Shown piece after piece: positions 1-12,497 of a DNA stretch of 64,000 bases. Numbering within the stretch: the first letter of the stretch is position 1; the number at the start of each line of letters is the position of its first letter. Below the pieces are notes generated by a model. The model was given only the letters and a program-made list of their open reading frames with translations. It ran no database searches and was not told the DNA's origin. The stretch lies in NCBI RefSeq assembly GCF_964340395.1, contig NC_135552.1, positions 4,477,201 through 4,541,200 of the forward strand, given 5' to 3'. A program made the translations under genes and the position numbers. This stretch comes from Glandiceps talaboti (Eukaryota > Hemichordata > Enteropneusta > Spengelidae).

Positions 1-50
1 CTGCGGAACTAATAATAAAACATTTAATTAAACACCATCTTTTCTTCAAG

Positions 51-1282
51 GAACTCCTTGTCAATTGGCCGGGCCGATATCACTGACAGCAACCTTGAAA
101 CTATGGTTAATATGATGTACAAGAAAGCTAACCTAGCAGATGAGAATGAACAGGCCTTTGACAACTTCCTGACGTTGTTTGGAAATTACAAAGACAACTT
201 TGAGAATGCTGTTTTACCTTTAAAAGGCAAATGATAATATTAAAAATATACTAATATGATGTAGATGATGTAGATGTACAGAATACGCTTATTAATATTT
301 TTTTTTCTTTAAAAAGATGGCACTCGTAGGAAACGTTACAATTTTAGAAACTCCTTACCTTTTTTAGAAAAAATTAAATCTATAATTTTGTTTTAGGAGC
401 TACATGCACAACTCCAGCTCAGGTACACCTTGGATTAAAAGAACACAGTGGTACTAGTAAACCATTTGGACCACCGACACGTATTAGGTAGGTATAACCA
501 CATCATATCATGTTATTATATTCATAGAAATTTGATCAGAAAGTTTAACCCTCTTTCTCCCAAGGGAGTATTTGTTCATACACAATTATAAGTTATTATT
601 CATTTAGCAAAGGAGGATGATCTAGTTCCTTTTAAATTAATTCTTAACACATTTCGATGCTGATTAGTCAACATTTTACTCTGATTTCGCAGAAGGTATT
701 AACAGATATACACACCACAGTTGATTTAATATGCACCATGAAATCTGAGAATTAATAAGATTTTAGTCTGAGAATTAATCAGATATTTTAGTCTGAGAAT
801 TAATCAGATATTTTAGTCTATTCAATAGAACTTACCTTATATTTGAGTAATACTATCTTGAAATCAAGAACGTAAAGTCAACTGATGTTTAGTTTCCATG
901 TTTAGTGATCTAAGCTAAGAATTAATTGAATGAAAACAAAACACTAACAGTGATACTACTGGATTCTGATAGTACATACATAAAGTACACAAACACGATT
1001 AAAAGTAAACATATTCAATTAGTTACTCATTGTTATTTAATAGTTGAATTAGCAATAATACTCCAGACACTCCAGACAGTGACTTTGGTGGTATCAAACG
1101 ACAAACAAGGCCTTTAACAAGTAAAGGCAGACTGCCAACAAAGCCATCACAACCCAATGAAACCAAAGGCAGTAAACAGTGGAAATCATTTCTACGATTC
1201 ATGGAGAACAATCGTCTACAGATATTCTATCTCGTTATATATGTATGTGTTATTGCTGGTATATTCCTTGAGAGAGCATACT
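51..1282 (+). CDS. Duox: Dual oxidase-like gene fragment (three internal exons)
   Basis: Three exons at 51-226, 397-487 and about 1053-1282 (1080 is an alternative acceptor) read in one frame. Exon 1 encodes a Duox EF-hand-region tail (around DNFLTLFGNYKDNFENA). Exon 2 is a polar linker. Exon 3 ends with a charged segment, FLRFMENNRLQIF, and a hydrophobic helix ending GIFLERAY, which matches the first membrane helix of the Duox oxidase domain. Phases agree (1, then 2), but intron 1 needs a GC donor (AAAG|GCAAAT), because reading on gives a stop at once. Duox makes hydrogen peroxide at the cell surface using NADPH. The haem-binding helices and the FAD/NADPH domains, several hundred residues, were not found before the next gene begins at 2193. 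It is therefore a 3'-truncated paralogue, a pseudogene, or a gene with another gene nested in a very long intron. The 5' end lies outside the window. Confidence 0.6.
744..817. repeat. Three-copy 25-bp tandem repeat
   Basis: About three copies of a 25-base unit beginning TCTGAGAATTAATCAGATAT lie in the second Duox-fragment intron. The first copy is shorter. No function is visible. Confidence 0.8.
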
Positions 1283-2192
1283 GTAAGTATACTGTGACAT
1301 TATTCCCCTACAATTTCCTTCGCTCTGCCAAGGAAATTACAGGTTACCTAGGTGGCCTTGTCACCACGAGTCGCGAGACGAGTAGTATCTCCATCATGAC
1401 ACTTAAAAAAAATGTGTAGTGTTCCCCTTCCCTCTTGAGCTTCAATTTTTGAGCCCCCCCCCCCCAGCTCCATTTCAATCCTCATTTTTCACCCCCCCCC
1501 CTCCATAAATTCTGACCGCAGCCTTACTTCCCCGATGAATGGTGGCCTGAAACACAGGGGCGTGTAATATTGCATAGATTGTTGTTTTCCAGGTCTACAG
1601 ACTAAATGCAAGAACTTTTTGAATATTATATTCCTACCTGTACAGGGAAAGCTCATATTTATAGTATACGTAGTACTATAGATCGATACATTTGTAGCAG
1701 CAAGATTCGTATGATATTTTCCTAAGAAAACAATAATATACACCCCTGTGACCTGAAAGGGGTATAGTGGGGGTTAATCTCCCTCCCCCCTCCCCCTGGA
1801 ATTTGTGTTTAAAATTCTTTGTTTCAACCACTATACATGTATGTTTATCCATTGTGGGCAGATTCACATGTCTCCTTCATAGTTATTACCACCATGGAAG
1901 TATAAGTAACCCACCAATCTTTCCAATTGGCTACAAAAGTTTCCTGTGATTCTGCTGCCTTTGGAGACCTTTGACCTAGTGATAGGTGGCGCTGTTCATC
2001 GCAGCTGATGAATCGATCTCGAGACACACATGTTATACTAGTAGTTTACATGTTATATGTTTTCAGAGGTTCCTTCGTCGACTCTGACATCTATATGGAC
2101 ATGAGTTGCGAACCCATCACAATGTTATATGTACTATGGATATGCCAGTGACAAAGTCTGTACAATCACTATAGCTGAATATTTTTGTCGAA
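1283..2192. other. Spacer between Duox fragment and TRDMT1
   Basis: No gene is supported here. The segment holds two poly-C tracts (1454-1465 and 1492-1501). A short open stretch at about 1330-1400 reads EITGYLGGLVTTSRETSSISIM and faintly recalls the Duox segment that follows the first helix, but it has no good splice junction. The last 150 bases must include the TRDMT1 promoter and 5' UTR. No TATA box is evident. Confidence 0.5.
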
Positions 2193-4968
2193 ATGGTTCT
2201 CCGAGTTCTGGAGTTGTACAGTGGGATTGGAGGAATGCATTATGCTGTTATGGGTAAGTGATGTTCTAACTTCTACTATACTGAACTTGAAGACCACATG
2301 TCCTCATCCAGCGCACTGCAGTATAGTACTAGTATATGAGAGAGAGTGTGTGACAATATACCATATACTAGTAGTCCTGCTACCAGACCACAGATACGAT
2401 ATCGATAATATCGCGGAATATTTCGCGGTGCGTACGTGGATAAGCTTACGCGATCCTAGAAATCAACCCAGCCCTGGTTGTATTGTAGTATTTATTTGTA
2501 TTATTTGCCAAGTATCCCAATAGTGCCAGTGTTCCACACGAGGTAAGTCGGGACAAGATTCTGACAGTGCCCCTTTCCTTCTCCAGAGAGAAATCGGTAT
2601 ATAGTCGATCGATCGCCTGGAAAAAAAGTTGCATGCTCAGAATGGGCATACGTAACGTCTATTTTTTTTTTCAACATTGTCAGAATCGAGTCCTGTACTC
2701 CATCTGCAAGCAGCAGGACAAATAACACATTGCAGAACAGTACAGTACAGTATATAATCATCAATAAAAATACTGTATAAATTACAATACAGAATTAGAA
2801 CAATGGCAGTAATGTCAGTATGTAACTAGCCCTAGTATACAATGTACTTTAGACTTGAAGAACTGACACTACTACACTATTTGCTATCCTAACTGACATT
2901 TTGATTTTGAAGTTTGCTAAATAAAAGTATAAGTTTTATATCAAATAGCATAGTAGTGCTAGTCGTTTGAGTCTACAGGTAGGCTAGTAATAGTATCTAA
3001 CAACAATGACACAACTGTAAGTAAGTGAGATGATATATACTAGAGTACCCCCTGATATTTTACCAGGTTCCCAACTAAAATTATATATTAGCACAGTTAA
3101 ATTATACTACAGTTTACAAGGTATGGAAATCTATTCAAGTTGAACCATAAACCTTTCCCATCCCTGAAGATAACCAGAAACAAGTAATAGTATAAAGTTC
3201 AGCCTGGTACATTGTTAACTACTGCTGTGTGTACAGCAAACTGACAATATAGATGATGGATCTCTACTGTATTGTACATTTACACAACCAAGTGTTCTAA
3301 GGTTGTATTTTTTATAAACCTTTTCTTGTAAATCCTTAATAGAGAGTGGAGTGTCAGCCGAGGTAGTAGCAGCTGTTGATATTAATACCATAGCTAATCA
3401 AGTGTACCAAGTCAACTTTCCTGATAGTAATCTTATGCAGCGAAGTATCGAGGTATGTCATTTCAAAAATTCAGAGTTAGATTTTAAAACTGCAACTGGA
3501 ATGTTTTTTAAAAATGTATTGTTAAGTACATTAACTTATTCCTAATATCGTAAACAGCATCGTATCACCTGTGGAAACATATTTTTGTAGCTGTACATAC
3601 ACAATAAATCAAATCAAATTGATTTTTGGGTCCACACCCAAAAAGTAGTGCCCTCAATGGTGATCATAATTTCAGAATGTTACTGTACTAGTTATGGGGT
3701 AATATCAACCACTGTTTAATATGTACAATTTCTAATTATTGGTATTTTGAATTTTTTAACGAAATAATTAGGTGTTATTCCCCAATATTTTTCTTCATTC
3801 AGCAAAGGAAAAATATGTTGAGTGACCTAAGGGGCCTTTGTCAGTATGCGTCACTAGACTCAAAGTGACAACACCCTTAGGTCACGGGTATTTTCCGGCT
3901 GAATGAGGAAGAATATTGGAGAATAAAATAATTATGCCAGCGCCAGTAATCTCAAAGAAAGATCGGGGAAAGTAATGGTAATTTTGAATGTTTTGACTCA
4001 TATTTCAAACACAGTAGATACAGAGATGTAGATGCACATTGTTGTGATGTAGAACGACCGGAGTATATATTCCATATTTGTTTTTCATGCAGGGTATAAA
4101 TAGTAGTTGTCTGATGGAAAAGTGATACATCAGTTACACCAGTACAGTGTTACCATGGTGACAGATTCAAAACCAAGCTTTCACTCAAGATTTAAACTTG
4201 CCACTACACTACCTACAGATAATATTGACCACTAATTAACATATACAATGTCTCTTTCATAAATAATTGACCTATTTTTAGTAAATATATATTTGCTGAT
4301 TTGATGAAAAAAAATGTCTTAGTTGCAGCTAGTGCAGGTTTAAAGTAATGACATGTCCACAGTGACAATATTCCATTTTCTTTCAAACTATCGTATGAGG
4401 ACTAAGTGTAAATCAGTCAGTTTCTGTTTAGAGGTTCTAGGGAAATGGTAACATAAGAAACTGTGACAGTGTCTGCTGTATATTGACTTGCTGGTTTAAT
4501 TTGACTTTATCTCCAGGGAATCACAGTGAATCAATTTGATAAACTGAAGATAGATGTGATCTTGATGAGTCCACCATGCCAACCATTTACCAGGTAAGAT
4601 GTCTAGATCAGTCTGTACACTGTCACATTAAATGTACAAAATTGAATTGAGAATTGTGCCATAGTCAGTCCAATTAATTGAATTATGCATTGATTACTCA
4701 CTATCATAGTATCACAACACATTGCAGTTGTCAACTTTTGATGAACTAATATAACATGGTTTGCCAAATACTATGAACACTTTGCTGAGATATACATATT
4801 TAGTGGGTGGAGTGTCTGTGGTTTATAAACAAGGTGGTTGAAATCTTTTATGTTTACCATATATGTGTGGGTTTTTAAACCTGATTTCACAGCAGCACTA
4901 AGTTTGCATTATGCTGAACTTTATTCCAATGCAATTTATACTTCTGGGTACCATCTAATCATGGCACT

Positions 4969-5030
<62 letters not shown>

Positions 5031-5087
5031 TGTCTGTCTATCTGTCTGTGTCTGCCTGTGTCTCAATATGTTTGTATGTCTGGAGTC

Positions 5088-5136
<49 letters not shown>

Positions 5137-8100
5137 TTATGTGTTTGTGTGTGTGCATGTGTATGTCTGTGTGTGTTTCTGTGTGTGTGTCTGTCTATGT
5201 GTTTGTCTATGTGTGTGACTTTTAAAGTCATAGGTTCATTAGTTTCCATCGATATATAATCTTTTACAGGATAGGTCTACAGGCTGACTCAGCTGATCCA
5301 AGAACAAAGAGTTTTTTTCATGTTTTAGATCTGATACAAAGGTTTGTAAATATTCATACAGTAAAAACTAGAAAGAGTCATTGAAATGTCTCTTTAAAAC
5401 TGTACTAGTGGCAACTTTTTTTGAAAACAGTTGTGTTAGATAAAATGATTTACTAGTAATATCCTACACCTTGAATTGTGTTGAATCACCCATTGGTTGA
5501 TGTATTTGTGTAGCTGCAAGCATACATGATATGGTAGTCAATAAATAGATTTGTAGGTCCACGCCCTAAAATCAGTACCCCAAGTTTGCCCAACATGATT
5601 ACAATTTCAACCTGTTAACATATTGCTTGTGGATATAATCAACCTCTAAGTAACATGTACAAAGTATAATTAGTGATATTTTAACAATTTTCAGTGAATA
5701 TATTGTGGTTGTCTGATCAATAAAATGGTACTCCAGTTACAGCTAGTACAGCCTTAATACAAGTAAACTGTGGTGATGCCCATGCATTTCATATTTATGT
5801 GTGTAAATATAATCATTAAAGGTCCAGTTTAGATTAGATTAAGATTTAGACATGGAAAACAGTTGTCTTGGAGACCTCTAGAAATAAATGATCCAGACCA
5901 AAATAGTGGAGCTATGTAATTCTAATGTCAGGACCGTGGTTTGAAATCATGACCTTTAAGTCATTGGTCGAAAACTGTTATAGAAATTGTCAAAAGTTAC
6001 AGCTAACAAGGATATAAATAAAAATTTGACAATCTCAACGAAACACAACTTACAAGGTTTTCAAAACTCTTGCTGGCTTTTACATTTAACATTTGTGACA
6101 TCATCCAGGACAGTAAATGATGTCAAATTTAGCACTGAATATTGTTTGACTTTACAGGTCATCAGCTCCACCAGGGTTTATTCTACTTGAAAATGTGAAA
6201 GGCTTTGAGAGTTCAGATACTAGGTAAGGACAATGTGACATTGAATATATACATGATAGTGTGTACCAATCTTTACTGTTGTGGGGTTTGTTGATCACTG
6301 TTGTATACTCCAGGGCACTTCTTGTATTTGACTGTACATACATACATACATACATACATACATACATGTGCTGTACCTGGGGTATGTTTTTTTTCAGCTC
6401 ATACCGGTAGGTCTGAAATGGGGTATGCCTACTCTCCGGTGAAAGAGTCTGAGGGGTCCACTGAAATAGAGTACTGTACTGTCAATATTTTTGGTCTAAA
6501 ATGGAGAGTAGTATTTAGTATTCACTTCAGGCTGACAAGGGAAGTGTCGCAGGAAGCAAGTGTGAAATCTGGGTTAAGCTGCACCCAATCACCCTTTGTA
6601 TTTATTGAATGATAAAAAAACTCATTGTAAAGCAGAAATGTGTTGTCTCAAAACATACTTGCATTCCTTTTTCAAGAAAGAGAAAAAAAATTTACATGTG
6701 TCAGATGTATGTAACAAGCGCTCACAAAAAAACAAACGACAGTAAATGGAACAGCCAAAAAGAAATTGTGAAGTGTACAGTACATCAGATTTTAATCAAA
6801 TTGATTAGAAGTATACAGACACAAACATACTACTTGTCACTGTCTTATGAATTAACCATGTCTTTATCCAATCATTTCTATCTATCCTAGTCATATGATT
6901 TGTTATTTGTGACTCACTGATCGGTTGCCTGATGGAGAAATTAACTCTTTAGAGAAATATTACCCCCCCCCCCCAAAAAAAAAAAAAAAAAAAAAAAAAG
7001 AAAGGAAAAAAAAGATATGATTTGGAAAAGTTTACCTCACTATACTTTAATAGAAATCCTGAATTTTGAAATATATTGTATGTTATTTCATTAAAGGAAT
7101 CACTTAATTACAACATTGAAGAATTGTCATTATCAATTCCAGGTAAGTAGTGTCTCACTATTTTTTATTGTTAATGTGGCACAGACTGAGTTTAGAAGAA
7201 GTGAAAATACTCAAATAATAACCTTGATTAAACTATTTTTCAGTGATTTTAATGTCAATGTGTACTTATTACAATTATTGTCTTGTGACATTGGTAAAGC
7301 AGTTGATTGCATACAAGTGATTCTTGAACATTTTTTATACACATGATAAATTATGTCATTGGATCGTTTATAAAATACATGTATATCATGATACTAGGTT
7401 TGACTTCAGTCAATTTTGAGTGATGGCTAAGTAAGTGTGCTCCAGTAAGTAGTAGAATACTGTGAGTATATTATAAAAGAACAAACAACAGTAAATATAA
7501 GAGCTAAAAAGAAATTGTGCACTACATTGAGTTTTAATCAGATTGATGTCTTGTCCAAAACTAAATAGAGATGTAGATATTGAGATCCTAGCTGTATCTC
7601 ATCAAACTGTTTTACAAGTCTCAATGTAGACATGGTGTGTTATAGCCTATTGTATAACATGTTTCAAGTTACCATTCAGTGGCTCTGTTTGATACAACCA
7701 AGCAGAAATCAATAACTAAGTCACAGTTTCTTGTGGCCACATTTTGTATAAACCACAATACTGACATCAAATGCAGATATCAAAATATTGGCATCATAGT
7801 GTCTGCAACTAGTTCTAGTACATTTAAATTGTCCATTTCATTTAGACAAACTTGCTATCTTAGCATAGAATAATTGTTGGTTTCTGCATAGTTGCATCAA
7901 ACAGAACCAATGAATGTTAACTTGAAAAGGGCTGCAGTACACACCTGGTCAGACATCTGTGAAAACATGACTTTGGTTTTCAAAAAAAGAAGAATTGATT
8001 CACATGAGTGAGTCAACATTTTCATTCATAACTTCATCATAATTGTAATTATTAATGTCTTTACATCTTCTGTTTTCCTTCTAGGAGTTTCTCCTCTCTC

Positions 8101-11100
8101 CAAATCAGTTTGGAATTCCAAATTCCAGATTGCGATATTTTCTACTGGCCAAAAGACATCCGCACCAGTTCCATTTTAAGCTAACAGATCAGGTAAGGTG
8201 ATATATGTGACTAACAAAATATGAAATAGCATGTATTAATTATCATTCTCAAGACTTTTCTGCTGCACTTTCACTCGCTATGCTTGCAAAAGTACTGATG
8301 TAGAGAACACTGCAAGCACTCATGCAAATACCCAGAGTACACCACACTTGCACTCATGTGTCATGGGTTTCTGTTGTACTGTAGTATTTCCTGGAGTGAA
8401 ATTCCCCTGTAATGGTAAAGAGGTAACATAAGATAACACATTGTAACTTTGTAATGAATGAAAGAGTAAGCATTCATTTTCTCTTTTAGATTCTTGAGAG
8501 CCTTCCAAACAAGTGTGCAAACAGTTGTTGTGGTGAAGCTCATGACTCTGCCATTGGACACATGAAAGGTGATAGCAGCTTGCCCAAGGATAGTGAAGGG
8601 GTAGGTGAAACAAGTGAGAGTGCGCCCTCTGTAGGTGAAAACACAAACACTGAAACTGTTGAAGCAAAACCACTTTGTGCAAGTCCATCAGACTCTGCTG
8701 CAAGCACAAGTTCATGCTTAGCAACGGGAGATAATGGGAAACAGACTGTTGCCATGGAGACCACTCCAATCGTTATGCCAACACAATGTTGTCAAAACTC
8801 TTGTACATGTGCAAATGTACAGCTATCAGTACAATGTAGTGGTGATAGTTTCACTGACAAAGATGAAATGAAGTACATCAGAGAATTTCTAGAGGATGAA
8901 GGCAAGGATTTTAGTCAGTATTTAGTCGGTGAGAAGATACTGGTGAGATTTGGTAGACTTATGGACATTGTGAAACCATCCTGTCAGAGATCATGCTGTT
9001 TTACTAAAGGGTGAGTATTAGATTACCTTACTACATACAGAGTTGCTATAGAAACCGTCTCTCTGCCTAATTAGGACAGTCTCACACTGTATCCTGTCTG
9101 ATATCAATTTACAGTTACCCACCTCAGTTAATTAGTACAAGTTACTGAGGAAGGATTTCTTCTGTTGGGATTCATGTTTTTGTACACACAGAAAAAAAAA
9201 TGATCGCAAACAAAAAAGAATATTTGTGTGTGAAAATAAAAGTAAAGAGAATCTGAATCTGTATCACTACAATTGTATATTAGGCTCTCAAAATGTCAAA
9301 CTTTATGTACAGTTATATAATTGTTTTCAGGATGCCTGTATAAATGAACTAAATTCCAGACGGCAAACAGGAAATTGAGAATACAGCGCCCTCGCTCAGA
9401 TTGGGGTGTCATCACCTCATAGTACCATTTCTGAAGAGCTCTGTCCCTTGATGTTCTGTAGAAGTGTAAATCAGGGATGTTTTATTTTGTATTATTCAGA
9501 CATCAAGGAAAGCAGCAGTGTTCTATGATTAACTGAGTAACCTATACCATGTATACCCCCAAGGTGCACCACAGACAGGAAGTAGAGCACCACCATGGCA
9601 AATTTCGGAAAGGCCTATTCATATGAATGATTAGCCTAGAAACTAATTGTTGGCTTTCTAACCTGAATGTCTTTTCCAATATCTAGTGGAACACAGCACT
9701 AAATTTTAAATTACCATCAACTGCTGTAGTAATCCACATGGAGTAAACTGATGATGTCATTGAGTCCATGCATGACGTACATTCAGACTGGAAATTGTGA
9801 TTTTAGGTGTAAAGATTATTTTCATATTGAGGCATGTTTTTCATGAGTGAAGTAACCAATTACAAGCACCTGTTACTGTGTGATGGATTACAACTGACAT
9901 ACACTGTTGTTCATCAGCATGGTATGCAGATAGACTTTTACTACAACAAGGCGTTCTACTAGACATTGGGGAAATTCAGATTTTCGAAAGTCAACAACAA
10001 GTCTCTAGGCTATCTCTTAATTCAGTCCCAGGTTCCAATATTAGGTTTATCAGTGGTGACTTAGGATTTGATTGAATTATTCTTTTGTTCACAACTAACT
10101 TTTTAACTCAGCTGCAGCCAAATTTTAATTCTGATCTGTCACTAAAACCCTGATTTTTATCTCTCTGTCAACAGATACCACCATTATGTAGAAGGTACAG
10201 GATCAGTACTTCAGATGAACACACAAATTGATGTAAGTATTACTTGAATTCACAATTTTTATCTAGTAATGCACCTAAATAAACATTGCAAGGAAACTGG
10301 TAGATGTATTCTACATCAAATTGATCTTTTTATCGTGAGAGATGTTTATCTGAAGGGAATAAGTACTCAGAAGTCATGAACATTTATAGTGCAACCATGG
10401 ATATATTATTTCTGCAGGCAGTGATGTAGAAAAAAAGCCGCAAGCCGGAAAAAATAACTATGTGTCAGCAATAAATTTACAGTCGAAAAAATTCGAAAAA
10501 CTTGGAAAAATTCTGGTAGAATCCTATGCTGTAATAGCCCACAGTAAAGATATCCTATAAAGGTACAAGATGAACTTGATGTTTCTCTGAAATCACAAGT
10601 AATTGTAGGTGATATAAAATCATGAAATGACTCTCCAGAACCCATAGTTTTTGAAAATGTCTTTCTTTCATGGCGTTGTGTTCCCTATTAAATCCTTCAC
10701 ATAAAAATTATCTTTATTCTACTATATCACTACCATACTGTGAACAGGGGGCACACACAAATCATGGTTCAAATCTTTCCCAACAACACAATCTAGATTT
10801 GTAGTCCAAAATAAACATCTCCTTAATATATATAACTTTCAACAAAGTACAGTGATATGACACAAAGCATACACTATCATTAATTTAATCATCAATTTAT
10901 CATATTTACAGATGGCAGAGACTTTTAAAAAGATCTTTACACTCTCAGATGATGATCCTAATAAAATACAACTCCTATCTAGTCTACAACTGAGATATTT
11001 CACTCCTAGAGAAGTAGCCAGTCTCATGAGTTTCCCTCACCATTTCAGTAAGTTCAGTCTAAATTACGTCTTTTAATCCATTCTTTGTGTACATTTTATG

Positions 11101-12393
11101 ACCTGATGTTAAAAGTTGGTCGCTTTTATCTTTGTTCCATTCATGAGTACTATTTCTCTAGTTCCTATACGACATGTTACGATTACTATGATCGTCTCTA
11201 CTTATATATAGGGAAAGTCATTATTCTTGCACAGAAATCTGTGCTACTATCGCTGGGTGAAGGGTAGACGATGCTTGTCAGTAGTAATCCATCACAAACT
11301 GACAGGCAGTTACAATTGGTTAGTTCCTTTAGACAATTGCTGATTATCTGAACTCCATCTCTCAAGTCTGAAACTAAAATCACGTGGGGATGCAATAATG
11401 GCATCACGTTTATATGAACAAAGTCGGGGGTAGCACAGATTTCTGTGCTAGAATAACGACTTTCCCTATACATGAGTGGGGATAATTGTAGTAATTGTAA
11501 CACATCGTATAGGAACTAGACTAGAATACTGTTAACCTAGATATTGTCACCACTAGAAAATTTTGTGATTTTACTGCCATCAACTAGTTCTCAAAGACTA
11601 TTGTTTTATGAATTACAAAGCAAGGTGCTCTGTTCATGTACAAAAGAAGTGTTTTAGTCACTACTTATTTTTGCATTAATTTTTTGTTTTCCATCGAGAT
11701 AAGCAAAAATAAGTCCAAAGCAAAAATGTCCAGGTTTACAGTGCAACTGTGAGGTGTTCACCAAAACATTTAGAAGTGTTGTATTTTTACTTTGGGGAAT
11801 AAAATTAGCTTGAGCCCGCAATTACTTGATGCACATTCTCTGTATCATTGGTCTTGAAATGCCTATGGTGAGAAAGGTGTAAGTTGGTCTTTTCCCTAGA
11901 TAATCTACTTTAAGTAACTTAGAAATGTGCCATGTTTGCAGACATGATATAAAAGGGACTGTGATCGATAAGGTAACAGCATTTTGAGTCAATCTTATCA
12001 GACATTTTGATGTTTTCACTCACTGCAGTGTTGCTGGAAATTTCCTTCTTTGATACTGCTCTGACAAAATGAAATCAATGACAATGCTTTTCACCAAGAA
12101 TTTCTATGTACAGTCTTACACATAAAACAATAACAACATAATTACAAGAAACTGAAACATCTTACAACTTATTCATTTGAAAACTTTTGAAAACCCTCAA
12201 AATATTGTCCACAATGAAAAAAAATGAACAAATTAGTGAAAACCGTCGTTTGATTTTTTGTGTTTCAGATTTCCCTGAATCTACATCTTTGAAGCAGCGA
12301 TATCGTCTCCTTGGCAACAGCCTAAATGTTCATGTCGTTGCCAGGCTTTTAAAAGACTATTTACTTGACAACTGTTTTCAAATTGAAAAGTAA
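2193..12393 (+). CDS. TRDMT1: tRNA (cytosine-38-C5) methyltransferase, DNMT2/TRDMT1
   Basis: Eleven exons: 2193-2253, 3343-3452, 4517-4593, 5270-5341, 6158-6223, 7097-7142, 8085-8192, 8490-9010, 10175-10232, 10912-11047, 12269-12393. All junctions are GT-AG with matching phases. The total is 1380 nt, 459 residues (the human protein is 391). The start has a good Kozak context and an in-frame TAG at 2172. Visible motifs: SAM-binding motif I LELYSGIGGMHYA (residues 7-19), catalytic PPCQ with Cys78, ENV (118-120), the Dnmt2 signature CFTKG (about 350-354), and RYRLLGNSLNV near the C terminus. The family uses S-adenosylmethionine to methylate C38 of tRNA-Asp and related tRNAs. The extra length is a Ser/Thr/Glu- and Cys-rich insertion of about 110 residues in exon 8, in the target-recognition region. 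No inactivating change is seen. Confidence 0.96.
3610..4345. mobile_element. Cluster of MITE family B copies in TRDMT1 intron 2
   Basis: Segments 3610-3765, 4060-4145 and 4200-4343 match other copies at 5.5, 19.0 and 32.1 kb. Shared words include TAATATGTACAATTTCTAAT and the terminus CAGTTGCAGCTAGTGCAG. The first copy is split by a foldback element at 3764-3935. No coding capacity. Family B is non-autonomous with terminal inverted repeats; the clearest whole copy is at 19038-19402. Confidence 0.6.
3764..3935. mobile_element. Foldback (MITE-like) element with about 60-bp arms
   Basis: The left arm (3764-3834) and right arm (3873-3934) are near-perfect reverse complements. Both carry the words CCAATATT and CTTCATTCAG and run to GACCTAAGGG beside a loop of about 40 bases. 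The whole unit is a palindrome of about 172 bp able to form a long hairpin in the TRDMT1 pre-mRNA. It appears inserted into a family B MITE. Confidence 0.8.
4968..5216. repeat. Compound TG / CTGT microsatellite
   Basis: About 250 bases of (TG)n mixed with (TATG)n and (CTGT)n, the longest pure CTGT block lying near 5092-5138. It sits in TRDMT1 intron 3. The long Cys/Val/Leu open frames read through it are artefacts of the repeat. Confidence 0.97.
5525..5757. mobile_element. MITE family B copy
   Basis: The segment resembles 3610-3765 and 32060-32386 and ends with CCAGTTACAGCTAGTACAG followed by CCTTAA. It lies in TRDMT1 intron 4, outside exon sequence. Confidence 0.6.
5816..5959. mobile_element. 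MITE family A copy (TTAAAGGTC inverted termini)
   Basis: Starts TTAAAGGTCC and ends GACCTTTAA, a perfect 9-bp terminal inverted repeat including TTAA at each end. The interior (AGATTAGATTAAGATTTAGA, then CAGTTGTCT) recurs in at least seven other places in this window. It is 144 bp, non-coding, in TRDMT1 intron 4. Confidence 0.75.
6335..6366. repeat. (ACAT)n microsatellite
   Basis: About seven copies of the tetranucleotide lie in TRDMT1 intron 5. Confidence 0.95.
6963..7000. repeat. Poly-C run followed by poly-A run
   Basis: Twelve C residues are followed directly by about 25 A residues, about 100 bases before TRDMT1 exon 6. Confidence 0.95.
8256..8387. repeat. Dispersed repeat family C, copy 1
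   Basis: About 130 bases starting TTCTGCTGCACTTTCACTCG closely match 36921-37055. The copy ends about 100 bases before TRDMT1 exon 8. No coding potential. Confidence 0.8.
11158..11519. mobile_element. Foldback element with 90-bp inverted arms
   Basis: The left arm (11158-11247) and right arm (11430-11519) are reverse complements over about 90 bases with scattered mismatches. Both contain CTAGTTCCTATACGA and a block GGGAAAGTC...CACAGAAATCTGTGCTA. The 182-base centre has no gene. It lies in the last TRDMT1 intron and looks like a non-autonomous DNA element. Confidence 0.8.
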
Positions 12394-12491
12394 CATAATT
12401 TTATTAAAGCAGTTGAAGTACTGGAGTAAATTTTATGAAAGTGTTATTTATTAATAACCTATGTGAGCATTTCAAATAATGGTTCCATTTA

Positions 12492-12497
12492 AATAAA
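12492..12497 (+). promoter_or_regulatory. TRDMT1 polyadenylation signal
   Basis: AATAAA lies 99 bases after the TRDMT1 stop codon and is the first canonical hexamer in the 3' flank. The transcript probably ends near 12.5 kb, giving a short 3' UTR. Confidence 0.65.

Noticed and set aside
1330-1400. Next Duox exon (EITGYLGGLVTTSRETSSIS)
   Set aside because: Weak resemblance to the segment after the first helix. The usual tyrosine-rich join is absent and no consensus acceptor gives the needed phase.
4959-5259. Four overlapping open frames rich in Cys/Val or Thr/His
   Set aside because: They are translations of a TG/CTGT microsatellite in a TRDMT1 intron.
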